Positions 1 to 8,388 of a stretch of 25,216 nt of DNA are shown piece by piece. Both the position numbers and the translations under genes were made by a program. The first letter of the stretch is position 1, and the number at the start of each line of letters is the position of its first letter. This DNA is from JAQUQI01 sp041650035 (lineage in GTDB: Bacteria; Omnitrophota; Gorgyraeia; JABMRG01): positions 1 to 25,216 of the forward strand of contig JBAZLY010000015.1 of NCBI GenBank assembly GCA_041650035.1, in the 5' to 3' direction. The notes beneath the pieces are model-generated. The model did no database searches. It saw only the letters and a list, made by a program, of their open reading frames with translations, and had not been told where the DNA came from.

Positions 1-1
1 A

Positions 2-343
2 TATTTAAACGATGCCGATATCTATATCTCAACCTCGTTAAGCGATGGGACCTCGCAATCCCTGCTTGAGGCGTTTTCCTGCGGTATGCCCGTAATTGTC
101 ACGGATGTGCCGGCAAATATGGAATGGGTCAAGGACGGGGTTGGCGGCCTTGTGTCGCCAAGAAAAGACGCGCAGGCGTTTGCCGGCAGGGTAATAAAGC
201 TGTTAAAGGATGAGGCGTTAAGAAAGAGTATGAGTGCAGTTAATCTTGGCATAGCGCAAGAAAAAGCGGACTGGAACAAAAATTTTGATAAACTGCAGAA
301 GGCATACGAATATTTTTCGGGATGCAGCATCCCGGAGTTGTGA
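2..343 (+). CDS. Glycosyltransferase family 4 (GT-B), C-terminal fragment
   Basis: Only the last 113 codons are in the window; the gene begins upstream. The visible part is the C-terminal nucleotide-sugar-binding half of a GT-B enzyme. It has the stretch SDGTSQSLLEAFSCGMPVI, with the E-x7-E type arrangement typical of GT4 enzymes that contact the donor sugar nucleotide, followed by a helix-rich tail ending in YEYFSGCSIPEL. The family transfers a sugar from an NDP- or GDP-donor to a glycan or lipid acceptor, usually at the cytoplasmic face of the inner membrane. It ends 9 bases before the amidotransferase gene, consistent with a shared operon for surface glycan synthesis. Donor and acceptor cannot be read from this fragment. 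Confidence 0.85.
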   Translation, partial: YLNDADIYISTSLSDGTSQSLLEAFSCGMPVIVTDVPANMEWVKDGVGGLVSPRKDAQAFAGRVIKLLKDEALRKSMSAVNLGIAQEKADWNKNFDKLQKAYEYFSGCSIPEL

Positions 344-352
344 GATAATATT

Positions 353-2071
353 ATGTGCGGTATATTCGGAGCGGTAACTGAAAAAGGTCTTAAGGCCGCC
401 GATATGGATAACGCGGAGTTCTCATTACGCCATAGAGGCCCTGACGGCCGCGGGCGCAGGAGTTTTATAGCGGCCCGCGGCAATGTCCTTGACCTTGTCC
501 ATTTAAGGCTGGCAGTTATTGACCTTTCCCCGGATGCCGCCCAGCCAATGAGCTATGACAATGATAATCTCCATATAGTATATAACGGTGAAATCTACAA
601 TTATATAGAATTGCGCGAGCAGTTATCCGGAGAAGGTTTTGTATTCAAGACGCGCAGTGATACCGAGGTGATACTCGCCTCTTATAAACAGTGGGGCCCG
701 GGATGCGTTGAACGCTTTAACGGTGATTGGGCATTTTGCATTTTTGATAAGCCTGATAACAGGCTTATTTTTTCAAGGGACAGGCTCGGGGTCAAGCCTT
801 TGTATTATTGCCGCAATGAACAGGGGTTCTTTTTCGCATCCGAAATAAAGGCCTTGTTTCAATTACCTTCCATACGCAGGGGATGGGATCGCGATATCAC
901 AGGCACATTTATGCTTTTTGGCATCTCTGATTTTTCAAAACGGACCATGTATGAAGGGATATATCAACTGGAGCCTGCCTTTAATATGGTATTGGATATG
1001 GCGTCACTGGAGGCGCATAGTTATCGATACTGGGATCCCGGATTCAATAAGAGCATGGAGCCGTTTAGGACTTCAATGGTGTCTGAATATGCCCGCGGCG
1101 TAGATGATATACTTCGGGATTCCGTCAGGATTAGATTACGTTCGGACGTGCCTGTAGGCACCTGCCTTTCAGGCGGTATAGACAGCTCGGCAGTGACAGG
1201 CATAATCAGCAGGCTTATGGCAGGGCATTGCAAGGAGTCGGATATATTAAACGGCAGGCAAAAGACATTTACGGCGGCCTATAAAGACAGTAACATAAAC
1301 GAAACGAAATGGGCTGATATAATGATAAGGTATGCCGGCGCCGACGGAGAGTATGTTTATCCTACCGAGGCCGGCCTGTTCGAGGATCTGGGGCTTTTTT
1401 TGTCAACCCATGATGAGTTATCCTTTTCAACGTCATCCTATGCCCAATTTGCCGTGATGAGACGCGCCAGCCGCGATGTTAAGGTTGTCCTCGACGGCCA
1501 GGGGGCCGATGAATTATTCGCCGGTTACGGGCATTATAGGAAGAATCTTTCAAAATTTATATTGTCTTTAATGCCTGCCGCTATTACCCGAATGGCATGG
1601 GCCGGTAAGGTTAGGATAATAGAGCATATGCTTGGTGGGCGTTTTGACCTGGATTTTGCCCTGGATATTATAAGGCAAAAATACAGGCCTTGCCTTAACG
1701 AGTCCTTATACAATGACACGACAAGATTTAATCTGCAGCAGCTTTTAAGGTATGAGGACAGGAATTCCATGTGCTTTGGTATCGAATCGAGGGCCCCTTT
1801 TACCGATTATAGGCTTGTTGAATATGTTCTTAATATGCCTGCGGCCTATAAGATACACGGCGGGTGGGCTAAATACATATTAAGGATGTCTTTAGACGAA
1901 CATGTGCCCCAACAAATAATATGGCGCAGGGACAAGATAGGTTTCCAGACGCCTGAAAAGAGCTGGCTGCCGGACATAGGCGGCTTCAATGATCTTGTCC
2001 GGAAATACAAAGGTCGTTATAACGGTGATTATTTCTGGTGGCGGGCATTCAATCTTTCAAGGCTGAATTGA
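353..2071 (+). CDS. asnB: Asparagine synthase (glutamine-hydrolysing) family amidotransferase
   Basis: The 572-residue protein has the two AsnB domains. The N-terminal Ntn-type glutaminase starts MCGIFG, where Cys2 becomes the N-terminal nucleophile, and includes RHRGPDGRG (27-34) and NGEIYNYIELR (78-88). The C-terminal ATP-pyrophosphatase domain has the P-loop SGGIDSS (273-279) and DGQGADELFAGYGHYR (381-396). The reaction is glutamine-dependent, ATP-driven amidation, of aspartate in true AsnB. Homologues inside polysaccharide clusters are common and may amidate a sugar acid or an unknown acceptor instead. It lies between a GT4 gene and a WecG-type gene, which favours a glycan-linked role. 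It is slightly shorter than many AsnB proteins (about 600 residues) but appears complete. The start is fixed by the required Met-Cys. The family call is secure; the true acceptor is unknown. Confidence 0.9.
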   Translation: MCGIFGAVTEKGLKAADMDNAEFSLRHRGPDGRGRRSFIAARGNVLDLVHLRLAVIDLSPDAAQPMSYDNDNLHIVYNGEIYNYIELREQLSGEGFVFKTRSDTEVILASYKQWGPGCVERFNGDWAFCIFDKPDNRLIFSRDRLGVKPLYYCRNEQGFFFASEIKALFQLPSIRRGWDRDITGTFMLFGISDFSKRTMYEGIYQLEPAFNMVLDMASLEAHSYRYWDPGFNKSMEPFRTSMVSEYARGVDDILRDSVRIRLRSDVPVGTCLSGGIDSSAVTGIISRLMAGHCKESDILNGRQKTFTAAYKDSNINETKWADIMIRYAGADGEYVYPTEAGLFEDLGLFLSTHDELSFSTSSYAQFAVMRRASRDVKVVLDGQGADELFAGYGHYRKNLSKFILSLMPAAITRMAWAGKVRIIEHMLGGRFDLDFALDIIRQKYRPCLNESLYNDTTRFNLQQLLRYEDRNSMCFGIESRAPFTDYRLVEYVLNMPAAYKIHGGWAKYILRMSLDEHVPQQIIWRRDKIGFQTPEKSWLPDIGGFNDLVRKYKGRYNGDYFWWRAFNLSRLN

Positions 2072-2127
2072 ATTTAGGGCCGCACCCTTACGGCAACTGC
2101 CAGGCCGAGGGCGCTTGTTATTTATTA

Positions 2128-2157
2128 TTGCCATTGATTATCTTAATATGATATACT
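2128..2157 (+). promoter_or_regulatory. Candidate sigma70-type promoter with extended -10
   Basis: TTGCCA (2128-2133) matches the -35 consensus at 5 of 6 positions. It is separated by 18 bases from TATACT (2152-2157), which matches the -10 consensus at 5 of 6 and is preceded by TG at 2149-2150 with one base between, giving an extended -10. It lies in the 111-base gap after asnB, so initiation near 2164 would drive the WecG gene and the genes after it. The surrounding sequence is AT-rich. This is a pattern call only. Confidence 0.55.
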
Positions 2158-2206
2158 ACACTAATACTAATAATAACTGCTGTTGAAAAGTCCGGCCGAT
2201 AAAATC

Positions 2207-2956
2207 ATGCGAAGATATATGTTCCGTATCCCCGTTGACTGCTATCGCCTTGAAGAGATAAGGGATATGGTGATTTTTGGGGATAGGAGGGTTTTTAACG
2301 TATTCCTGAATGTCAGAAAACTTAATCTGCTCTACGGCAAGAAGGAATTTGACGGTATCCTTTCTGATGATGAGTGCGTGTTTTCCGTTGACGGCAAATG
2401 GGTAAAGTGGTTTGCCCGGGCGTTTGGCGGCGCGCCCACAGGAAAATGTTTTGGCGGCCTGCATGTCATAGAGAGTTTTTTCTCTGTTTCCGGTGATAAG
2501 AAACTCGGCATATATTTACTCGGTGCGCAAGACGATGCCCTTGAAGGCGCTGTCTTGGCCTTGATGAAGAGGTTTCCCGGTTCTGTTATAGCCGGAAGGC
2601 ATAATGGTTTTTTCAAGGACAAATCTGCGATAATAGAGGATATAAGAAAAAGCGGGGCCGGGGTATTATTTATCGCCTTGCCCTCACCCCAAAAAGAACT
2701 ATTGGGATATGAGATATTTAAAAAGGTGCCCGGCCTGCGTTATGCGGCAGGGGTAGGCGGTGCCTTCAATATCTTATCCGGAAAGACAAGACGCGCCCCT
2801 CTATTGATTCAGTCCGCGGGGCTCGAATGGTTCTACAGATGCCTGCAAGAACCGGGGGTGATGTTTAAAAGATATTATCAAGACGGAATTGATTTTTTTA
2901 AGATGGCGCTGAAGGAATTGACGGGCCTTACCGGCAGGGGGCAGGGGCATGCTTAA
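2207..2956 (+). CDS. WecG/TagA/CpsF family glycosyltransferase
   Basis: This is a GT26 family protein of about 249 residues. It matches in overall layout: FNVFLNVRKLNLL near the start, then SVDGKW with the presumed catalytic Asp62, a Rossmann-like core with LGIYLLGAQDDALEGAV, and FIALPSPQKELLGYE followed by AAGVGGAFNILSGKTRRAP near the end. Family members add ManNAc or related sugars to an undecaprenyl-linked GlcNAc, at the cytoplasmic side of the membrane. The 3' end overlaps the next gene, the phosphoglycosyl transferase that would make the lipid-linked acceptor, by 8 bases, which fits consecutive steps. An upstream in-frame TTG (2183) is possible but has no ribosome-binding site, so the ATG at 2207 is preferred; 2219 is a further option. 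The usual R-x-x-G-x-D motif after the catalytic Asp reads GKCFGGLH here, an unusual deviation. Confidence 0.85.
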   Translation: MRRYMFRIPVDCYRLEEIRDMVIFGDRRVFNVFLNVRKLNLLYGKKEFDGILSDDECVFSVDGKWVKWFARAFGGAPTGKCFGGLHVIESFFSVSGDKKLGIYLLGAQDDALEGAVLALMKRFPGSVIAGRHNGFFKDKSAIIEDIRKSGAGVLFIALPSPQKELLGYEIFKKVPGLRYAAGVGGAFNILSGKTRRAPLLIQSAGLEWFYRCLQEPGVMFKRYYQDGIDFFKMALKELTGLTGRGQGHA

Positions 2957-4358
2957 GATAAATAAAAAGATTTACCCATTTTATGTATTTTTAGACCTCA
3001 TCGCGATGTCTTTTGTGTATTATTCCGTTTATGTGCTTAGGTGCAATCTCGGGCGGGGTATTTCCGCGGGCCTGAACCTGCCCTTTTTGCAGGAATATAC
3101 CTTCGCATTTATTTTATGGAGTATATTCATAATATTCCTTTTTAAAAAGAACAATCTGTATGTCACCGACAGGTCGCTGTCCATACCTAAGGAGATGTGC
3201 AGGGTGTTCATTAATGTCGTGTATTCCAGCATATTGATGGGTTGTATCATATTTTTTGCCAAGTATAATTTTTTCACGCGCACGGTTTTTTTTGCCAGCG
3301 CGGCGATTTTTTCGATTACCCTGGGCGGATGGAGGCTTGCTAAAAAAGTTATACTAAGGTACCTGATAAGGAAAGGTTTCCATAATGTCAATGTCCTGAT
3401 AGTCGGCGCGGGCAGGATAGGATTGGCTATCCTGGATGAGATAAGAAAAAGCCCATATCTTGGTTTTAATGTCGTAGGTTTTTTGGATGATAATAAGACA
3501 GGCCTGATAGAAGGCCTCGCTGTTCTGGGGCCTGTATCGGAGTTTGAGGCCATTGCTAAAAAACATTTTGTTGAGGATGTTATCGTTACCATTCCTTCCG
3601 AGAGAAAGGTGGTATCTAATCTTATAAGGCAGGCCAAGGATATCAGTATGGGCATAAGGATAGTGCCGGAAAACTTTGAAGAACCTTTGCCTGTCCTGGG
3701 CATTAGTTATCTCGGGCTCATGCCGCTTATTACCTACAGACAGAGAAGGCATCATCCCGCTGAATTCGCCTTTAAGCGGTTATTTGATCTTACCTTGGCG
3801 CTGTTTTTGTTTTTAGCGCTTATACCCGTATTCGCGCTTATAGCGGTATTTATCAAGATGAATTCCAATGGGCCTGTTTTTTATATAGATAAGAGGATAG
3901 GTCTTAAGAATACGGCGTTTAATCTCTACAAGTTCCGCTCGATGGTCCTCAACGCCGCGGGTATGAAGACAGGGCTTTTGCCGGAAAACGAGGTCAAGGA
4001 CGGTATCATATTTAAAATGGCGCGGGACCCGAGAGTGACTCGCATAGGCAGGTTTTTGCGCAGATATAGCCTTGACGAGCTTCCCCAGCTTTTCAATGTT
4101 ATTAAAGGAGATATGGCCCTGGTCGGGCCAAGGCCGCCGCTTCCGGAAGAGGTGGAAAAGTATACTGTGGAGAATATGCGCAGGCTTTCCATAAGGCCGG
4201 GCATTACAGGCCTGTCGCAGATAAGAGCCAGAAACCAGTTTAGTTTTGCCAGGTGGGTGAGATTCGATATCTGGTATATGAATCATTGGTCTTTCGGGCT
4301 TGATATAAATATAATATGGTGGACATTTTTAATGATCCTGCAGGGCAAAGGGGTTTGA
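2949..4358 (+). CDS. Exopolysaccharide polyprenyl glycosylphosphotransferase (initiating sugar transferase)
   Basis: The 469-residue protein has the WbaP/WcaJ-type layout. About four N-terminal membrane helices are followed by a cytoplasmic Rossmann-like domain with VLIVGAGRIGLAILDEI and VVGFLDD. A further membrane segment (KRLFDLTLALFLFLALIP) leads into the C-terminal bacterial sugar transferase domain. That domain contains KFRSM, then SLDELPQLFNVIKGDM with the catalytic Asp376-Glu377 pair, and LVGPRPPLPEE and RPGITGLSQI. The family transfers a hexose-1-phosphate from a UDP-sugar to undecaprenyl phosphate, the first committed step of an O-antigen or exopolysaccharide unit. It overlaps the WecG-type gene upstream by 8 bases and is followed 7 bases later by the Wzy_C gene. 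The sugar donor cannot be deduced. Confidence 0.93.
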   Translation: MLKINKKIYPFYVFLDLIAMSFVYYSVYVLRCNLGRGISAGLNLPFLQEYTFAFILWSIFIIFLFKKNNLYVTDRSLSIPKEMCRVFINVVYSSILMGCIIFFAKYNFFTRTVFFASAAIFSITLGGWRLAKKVILRYLIRKGFHNVNVLIVGAGRIGLAILDEIRKSPYLGFNVVGFLDDNKTGLIEGLAVLGPVSEFEAIAKKHFVEDVIVTIPSERKVVSNLIRQAKDISMGIRIVPENFEEPLPVLGISYLGLMPLITYRQRRHHPAEFAFKRLFDLTLALFLFLALIPVFALIAVFIKMNSNGPVFYIDKRIGLKNTAFNLYKFRSMVLNAAGMKTGLLPENEVKDGIIFKMARDPRVTRIGRFLRRYSLDELPQLFNVIKGDMALVGPRPPLPEEVEKYTVENMRRLSIRPGITGLSQIRARNQFSFARWVRFDIWYMNHWSFGLDINIIWWTFLMILQGKGV

Positions 4359-4365
4359 GGCTTAT

Positions 4366-5613
4366 ATGATATCGAGAGGTATTATAACGGAAAAGATAGA
4401 CAGCCTCATACGCTTTGCCCTTTATGTGATGATATTCATGTTACCTATAGGCAAGGCATGGGTTGAGATATGTTTTACTGCGAGCCTGACATTACTATTG
4501 ATAAAAAGGGCGTGTAGCAGGGATTTTCATATTCCCCGTAGTATACTCAATGCCCCGCTGGCCTTATATATCATCGCGGGGGTGTTATCCGTGGCGGCAA
4601 GTGTGCATTTCGGCATTAGCCTGCGCGCGTTTTTTTCCAAATTTCTTGAAAGCATTGCCCTGTTTTTTATTGTAATTGAAGTTATAAATAAAAAGGTCTA
4701 TCTTGACAGGATTATTAAAATCGCTTTATGCGGGGCAGGGATCATATGTCTTGACGGTATTGTGCAGTATTATATAACCGGCGGTTATGATTTTATATAT
4801 GTTAGTCAGATGATAAGGGATGGGGCCACCGCGACATTTAATCATCCCAATGACCTGGCTGGATACCTTGTCCTGCCGTTGTTTTTGCTCGCGGGCCTTT
4901 CAGCCGGGAAAGCGAGATCCCTGTCCGGGGCGGAGGGAAAGGGCGGGCTGAAGTATTTAGGTCTTCTGGGCCCGTTATGCCTGCTCGCGTTTATAATGCT
5001 GACTATCATATTGACCAAGTCAAGGGCGGCTTATTTAGGCGCCGCTATCGGCGGGATATTTTTATTGTTTCTCGTCAGCAGGAAGGCGCTTTTGATTACG
5101 GTTTTGATTTTTATCGGCTTAGCAATAGTGTTTACCCTTGTTCCGGCCGGTAATCTGGATTTGCTTAGACTGGCGCCTGATTCAGTACGCGAGATGGCCC
5201 AGAACAGGGTAAAGACCTACCTGGATGTGGTTGACATGATAAAGGCAGGCCCGTTTTTTGGCCATGGTTTAAACACGTTTATGAGGTGTTTCGAGACATA
5301 TAAGAACAAGACCGTGTGGACGGGCCATATGTACGCGCATAATTGTTATCTGCAGATGGCCGCGGAGATGGGCATGCTGGGGTTATTGAGTTTCTTGTGG
5401 CTGATATACGTGTTGTTTCATAAGACTATATCGGCGCTTGGCAGGGTTAAGGATGAGATGGATTTTCTGATGGCAGGTTTATTGTCTGGCCTGCTTGCCT
5501 TTTTATCCCAGAGCCTGCTTGACACGAACTTCTATTCACTCCAGCTCAATGCCGCCTTTTGGCTGCTGACAGGCGTTTTGGTATCCGCTTATAATATAAA
5601 CCAGGCAGGATAA
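4366..5613 (+). CDS. O-antigen ligase / polymerase family membrane protein (Wzy_C)
   Basis: This is a 415-residue polytopic membrane protein with roughly ten or more hydrophobic segments. Landmarks typical of the Wzy_C/WaaL family are TFNHPNDLAGYLVLP, LTKSRAAYLGAAIGG, and the large external loop with GHGLNTFMRCFETYKN and GHMYAHNCYLQMAAEMG. Members join lipid-linked glycans to lipid A core (ligases) or polymerise repeat units at the periplasmic face of the inner membrane. Ligase and polymerase cannot be separated from sequence alone. Its place directly after the initiating transferase suits either role. It is followed after 5 bases by a GT-C gene, and the end of this gene carries GGCAGGA, the likely ribosome-binding site for that neighbour. 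Confidence 0.88.
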   Translation: MISRGIITEKIDSLIRFALYVMIFMLPIGKAWVEICFTASLTLLLIKRACSRDFHIPRSILNAPLALYIIAGVLSVAASVHFGISLRAFFSKFLESIALFFIVIEVINKKVYLDRIIKIALCGAGIICLDGIVQYYITGGYDFIYVSQMIRDGATATFNHPNDLAGYLVLPLFLLAGLSAGKARSLSGAEGKGGLKYLGLLGPLCLLAFIMLTIILTKSRAAYLGAAIGGIFLLFLVSRKALLITVLIFIGLAIVFTLVPAGNLDLLRLAPDSVREMAQNRVKTYLDVVDMIKAGPFFGHGLNTFMRCFETYKNKTVWTGHMYAHNCYLQMAAEMGMLGLLSFLWLIYVLFHKTISALGRVKDEMDFLMAGLLSGLLAFLSQSLLDTNFYSLQLNAAFWLLTGVLVSAYNINQAG

Positions 5614-5618
5614 AAACC

Positions 5619-6920
5619 TTGGATAATAATGTAAGTCGATTATATAAAGGCGGTTATGTATTTTTATTACTGCTGGTATTGTCTGTTATCAAATTGGCGA
5701 TAGTGCTGATCCTGCTGCCAAGGATAAACAGCATGTTCCCCGGCGTGTATAATATAGCTGATTTTTCCGACGATTATCACAGGATAGCGCTTAATCTGAT
5801 TAGCGGGGCGGGTTACCGTTTTTTCCCTGATACAGCCTTAACACTTGTCAGGGGCCCGGGGTATGTGATAATACTTGCGGGCCTTTTTCGGCTGTTTGGT
5901 CCAAGCCTTATCGCGGCGCAGTCGTTTAATATCTTTTTATCGGCCGCGACGGCCTATATTGTTTTAATCCTTGCGCGCAGTATGTTTAAAGGAGTTGCCT
6001 TGATATTATCGGCGCCTGTTATTTTTTTGTTCTACCCATCTGTCATATTGTCAGAATCAAGGGCGGGGGTGGAGTGCGTACTGGCGTTTCTATCGGCATT
6101 ACTGGTTCTGTTGTTCTATAAGGCCGTAAAGGGGGGTGGGTATTGGTGCTATGCCGCGGCAGGCTGCGCGCTCGGTTTCAGCCTGCTTGTGAAAAGCACG
6201 TTATTGTTGCTGCCGGTTTTTCTTCTGCCTGTTATTTTCATATACCGGTGCGGTAAAGACAATTTGAGGAAAATGATACTCAATACCGTGATTTTTATAG
6301 GGGTATCCTGCGTGGTATATTCGCCTTGGGTAATAAGGAATTATCTTGTTACGGGTGAATTCGCGCCGGCTATGACAATTAAAGGAACGACGGCTTGTCA
6401 GGGCGTCTACATAAACAGGAATATGCTATCGGGCAGGGAATACCGCGTATTGATGGATGAGGCGACACGCCAGCAGGCCAAGCTAGCCAGGAAGCTGGGC
6501 CTGAAGTTCAAGGACGGTTTTTTTCAGTATTTTTTATCATCCCGCGATGAGGTGATGTTTGACAGGCTGATATTTGGAAAGGCCATGGAGGAATACGCCT
6601 CATCAGCGCCGTTTTTGCTCAGATGTGTCTTGTCTAATTTTTTAGGGTTTTGGTTCCAAGGCCGTACCCATGTCGCGTCATATATGAATCTCGTCCTGGC
6701 CATGCCTTTTATCATCCTTTCCGCGATTGGCGCAGTCAGGGGTTATAGAACAGGGCCTATCGTCATGCTTATACTTGTGTTCTCACTATCATATATATTG
6801 CCGCATCTGTTGATTTTAGGGATTGCCAGGTATTATGTCCCGCTTGTACCGCTTTTAAGCCTGCTGTGCCCCGCGGCCTTTTTGCCTAAAACGGAAACCG
6901 CGCGGGCGTTTAAAAGATGA
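5619..6920 (+). CDS. GT-C type membrane glycosyltransferase (GT39/ArnT-like, PMT family)
   Basis: The 433-residue protein is strongly hydrophobic with about ten membrane helices. After the first helix comes an acidic external loop, NIADFSDDYHRIALNLISG, with Asp48, Asp51 and Asp52 at the place where GT-C enzymes keep their catalytic or metal-binding acid. This is followed by TLVRGPGYVIILAGLFRLFG, typical of PMT_2/GT39-like proteins. Such enzymes transfer a sugar from a polyprenyl-phosphate donor to lipid A, protein or glycan in the periplasm. The start is TTG at 5619, with GGCAGGA 8 bases upstream; no closer in-frame ATG would keep the first helix. It overlaps the next GT-C gene by 4 bases. 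The downstream GT2 gene could supply its lipid-linked sugar donor. Confidence 0.8.
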   Translation: MDNNVSRLYKGGYVFLLLLVLSVIKLAIVLILLPRINSMFPGVYNIADFSDDYHRIALNLISGAGYRFFPDTALTLVRGPGYVIILAGLFRLFGPSLIAAQSFNIFLSAATAYIVLILARSMFKGVALILSAPVIFLFYPSVILSESRAGVECVLAFLSALLVLLFYKAVKGGGYWCYAAAGCALGFSLLVKSTLLLLPVFLLPVIFIYRCGKDNLRKMILNTVIFIGVSCVVYSPWVIRNYLVTGEFAPAMTIKGTTACQGVYINRNMLSGREYRVLMDEATRQQAKLARKLGLKFKDGFFQYFLSSRDEVMFDRLIFGKAMEEYASSAPFLLRCVLSNFLGFWFQGRTHVASYMNLVLAMPFIILSAIGAVRGYRTGPIVMLILVFSLSYILPHLLILGIARYYVPLVPLLSLLCPAAFLPKTETARAFKR

Positions 6921-8380
6921 AGATAAAACCTGATAAATATATTTTCTTATTATGTGTTATATTCGTCGCGGGCCTGGCGATGAGACTTTATCAGTTGTCA
7001 TTTTTTGAATTTAAGAATGACCAGCTTGCTGCCATAAGCCTGGGTAATGAGGCGAGACAGGCTTATTTTCTGATAACGCATGGGATGCCTTCGGGGGTCG
7101 GGATAAATAATCCGCAGTTTTTTATCCAGATAATGGGGGTATTGAGCTGGTTTACCAGTGACCCATTTTTGCTTACATCATTTTTTTGCCTGATAAACCT
7201 TGCGGCGCTGGGCCTTGCGATGGGGTATTTTTACCACTTTTTGGAACCGGCACATGCCGTCATCGCCGCCGTTTTTTTAGCGCTGTTTCCCGCTTATGTT
7301 ATTTATTCAAACAATATATGGGCGCAATGCCTTCTGCCTTTACCTATGACGTTTTTTCATATATGCCTTTGCAGGTTTATTAAGTATAATAAAGGCCGTG
7401 ATTTTTTCCTCGCCTGCGTATTTGCCGTATTGGCATGCGGATTGCATATGTCGGCCTTTTTCATATTGCCGGCTTTGGCTATAGTGTTATGGGTATACCG
7501 CAAAGTGATAGACAAGAGGGTGCTCTTGGCGGCCGCGGCCGCGGCATTTTTCTTGTTTATGCCGTATCTGATACATCTGTTCCTTGAGGGTGAGTTATCC
7601 AGGTTTGTCTCATACGCCGTTTCATCGGAGCGTGATTTCCCGTGGAAGGCCATTGTTATGCACCTGCGCATGTCTTCATTTGATTTTTTCAGGTCCTATT
7701 TTAGGCATGATTTTAACGCTGTATTAAGGGAAGCCGCGGGTTACGCGTCTTGGGTGCTGTACGCGCTGGCATTGATACCCGCCGGTTTATTTATCGCCGG
7801 TTTTTTAAGCTATCTTACATGGCTTATAAAGGGCCGCAGGTTGTTTAACATAGACTGTGATAAAGACAGGTCTATGCCTATACCTATGCAGGTGTCGGGT
7901 TTTCTCGTGTTGACGCTTACGGCGGGATTTATGCTGTGCAGGGTGCGCACTCCGGCTCATTACTTTATAGTTCTTTTCCCCGCACATGCAGTGATCGCAA
8001 GTTTTGCCGCGTTTAGATTATGGCAAAAGGCCTGGGGCAGGGCCCTGGCCCTGACGGGCATTATTTCAACCGTTGTATTGTTTATGTTTACCCTGTTTTT
8101 TCTCCAAAGGGCAGGAGGGCATTATTACGCGTATGGGATATCGTATAAAAGGATGCTTGAGTGGCGGCAGAGTATCGCATCCGCCGCCCCTCGAGGCTGT
8201 TATCTTGATTTAAATATACGTTTTATCGGAAAGGGAAAAGATGACAGGCAGACTGCTTATGCCATGCTTAGTGCTGATACCGCTTCAAGGCGGCTCAAGC
8301 GCCCTGTCGCGGCCGATCTTGATATATACTGGAGTGACAGCCTTATGCGTTATGAATACACATTGAAGGTCAATCAATAG
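6917..8380 (+). CDS. Second GT-C-like polytopic membrane protein, probable glycosyltransferase
   Basis: The 487-residue membrane protein starts with a helix, then a short external loop containing FFEFKNDQ (Glu31, Asp35). Multiple membrane segments follow, interrupted by a polar stretch near LIKGRRLFNIDCDKDRS, and it ends in a soluble tail of about 80 residues. The topology and the acidic first loop resemble PMT/GT39-family GT-C enzymes, but the conserved motifs are weaker than in its upstream neighbour, with which it overlaps by 4 bases (ATGA). Translational coupling suggests the two proteins act on the same glycan or lipid. The exact acceptor and donor are unknown. A non-catalytic membrane protein of similar topology cannot be excluded. 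An alanine run near LLAAAAAAFF comes from a GCGGCC-rich stretch and has no evident meaning. Confidence 0.7.
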   Translation: MKIKPDKYIFLLCVIFVAGLAMRLYQLSFFEFKNDQLAAISLGNEARQAYFLITHGMPSGVGINNPQFFIQIMGVLSWFTSDPFLLTSFFCLINLAALGLAMGYFYHFLEPAHAVIAAVFLALFPAYVIYSNNIWAQCLLPLPMTFFHICLCRFIKYNKGRDFFLACVFAVLACGLHMSAFFILPALAIVLWVYRKVIDKRVLLAAAAAAFFLFMPYLIHLFLEGELSRFVSYAVSSERDFPWKAIVMHLRMSSFDFFRSYFRHDFNAVLREAAGYASWVLYALALIPAGLFIAGFLSYLTWLIKGRRLFNIDCDKDRSMPIPMQVSGFLVLTLTAGFMLCRVRTPAHYFIVLFPAHAVIASFAAFRLWQKAWGRALALTGIISTVVLFMFTLFFLQRAGGHYYAYGISYKRMLEWRQSIASAAPRGCYLDLNIRFIGKGKDDRQTAYAMLSADTASRRLKRPVAADLDIYWSDSLMRYEYTLKVNQ

Positions 8381-8388
8381 GAAGATAT

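Noticed and set aside
22..483. Long reverse-strand ORF over the GT4 fragment and the start of asnB
   Set aside because: It overlaps two well-supported forward genes and its translation has no recognisable domain; it is a shadow frame. The other reverse-strand ORFs in the window are similar.
7530..7550. GC-rich GCGGCC repeat in the second GT-C gene
   Set aside because: It encodes a short alanine run inside a membrane helix and is not part of a larger repeat.
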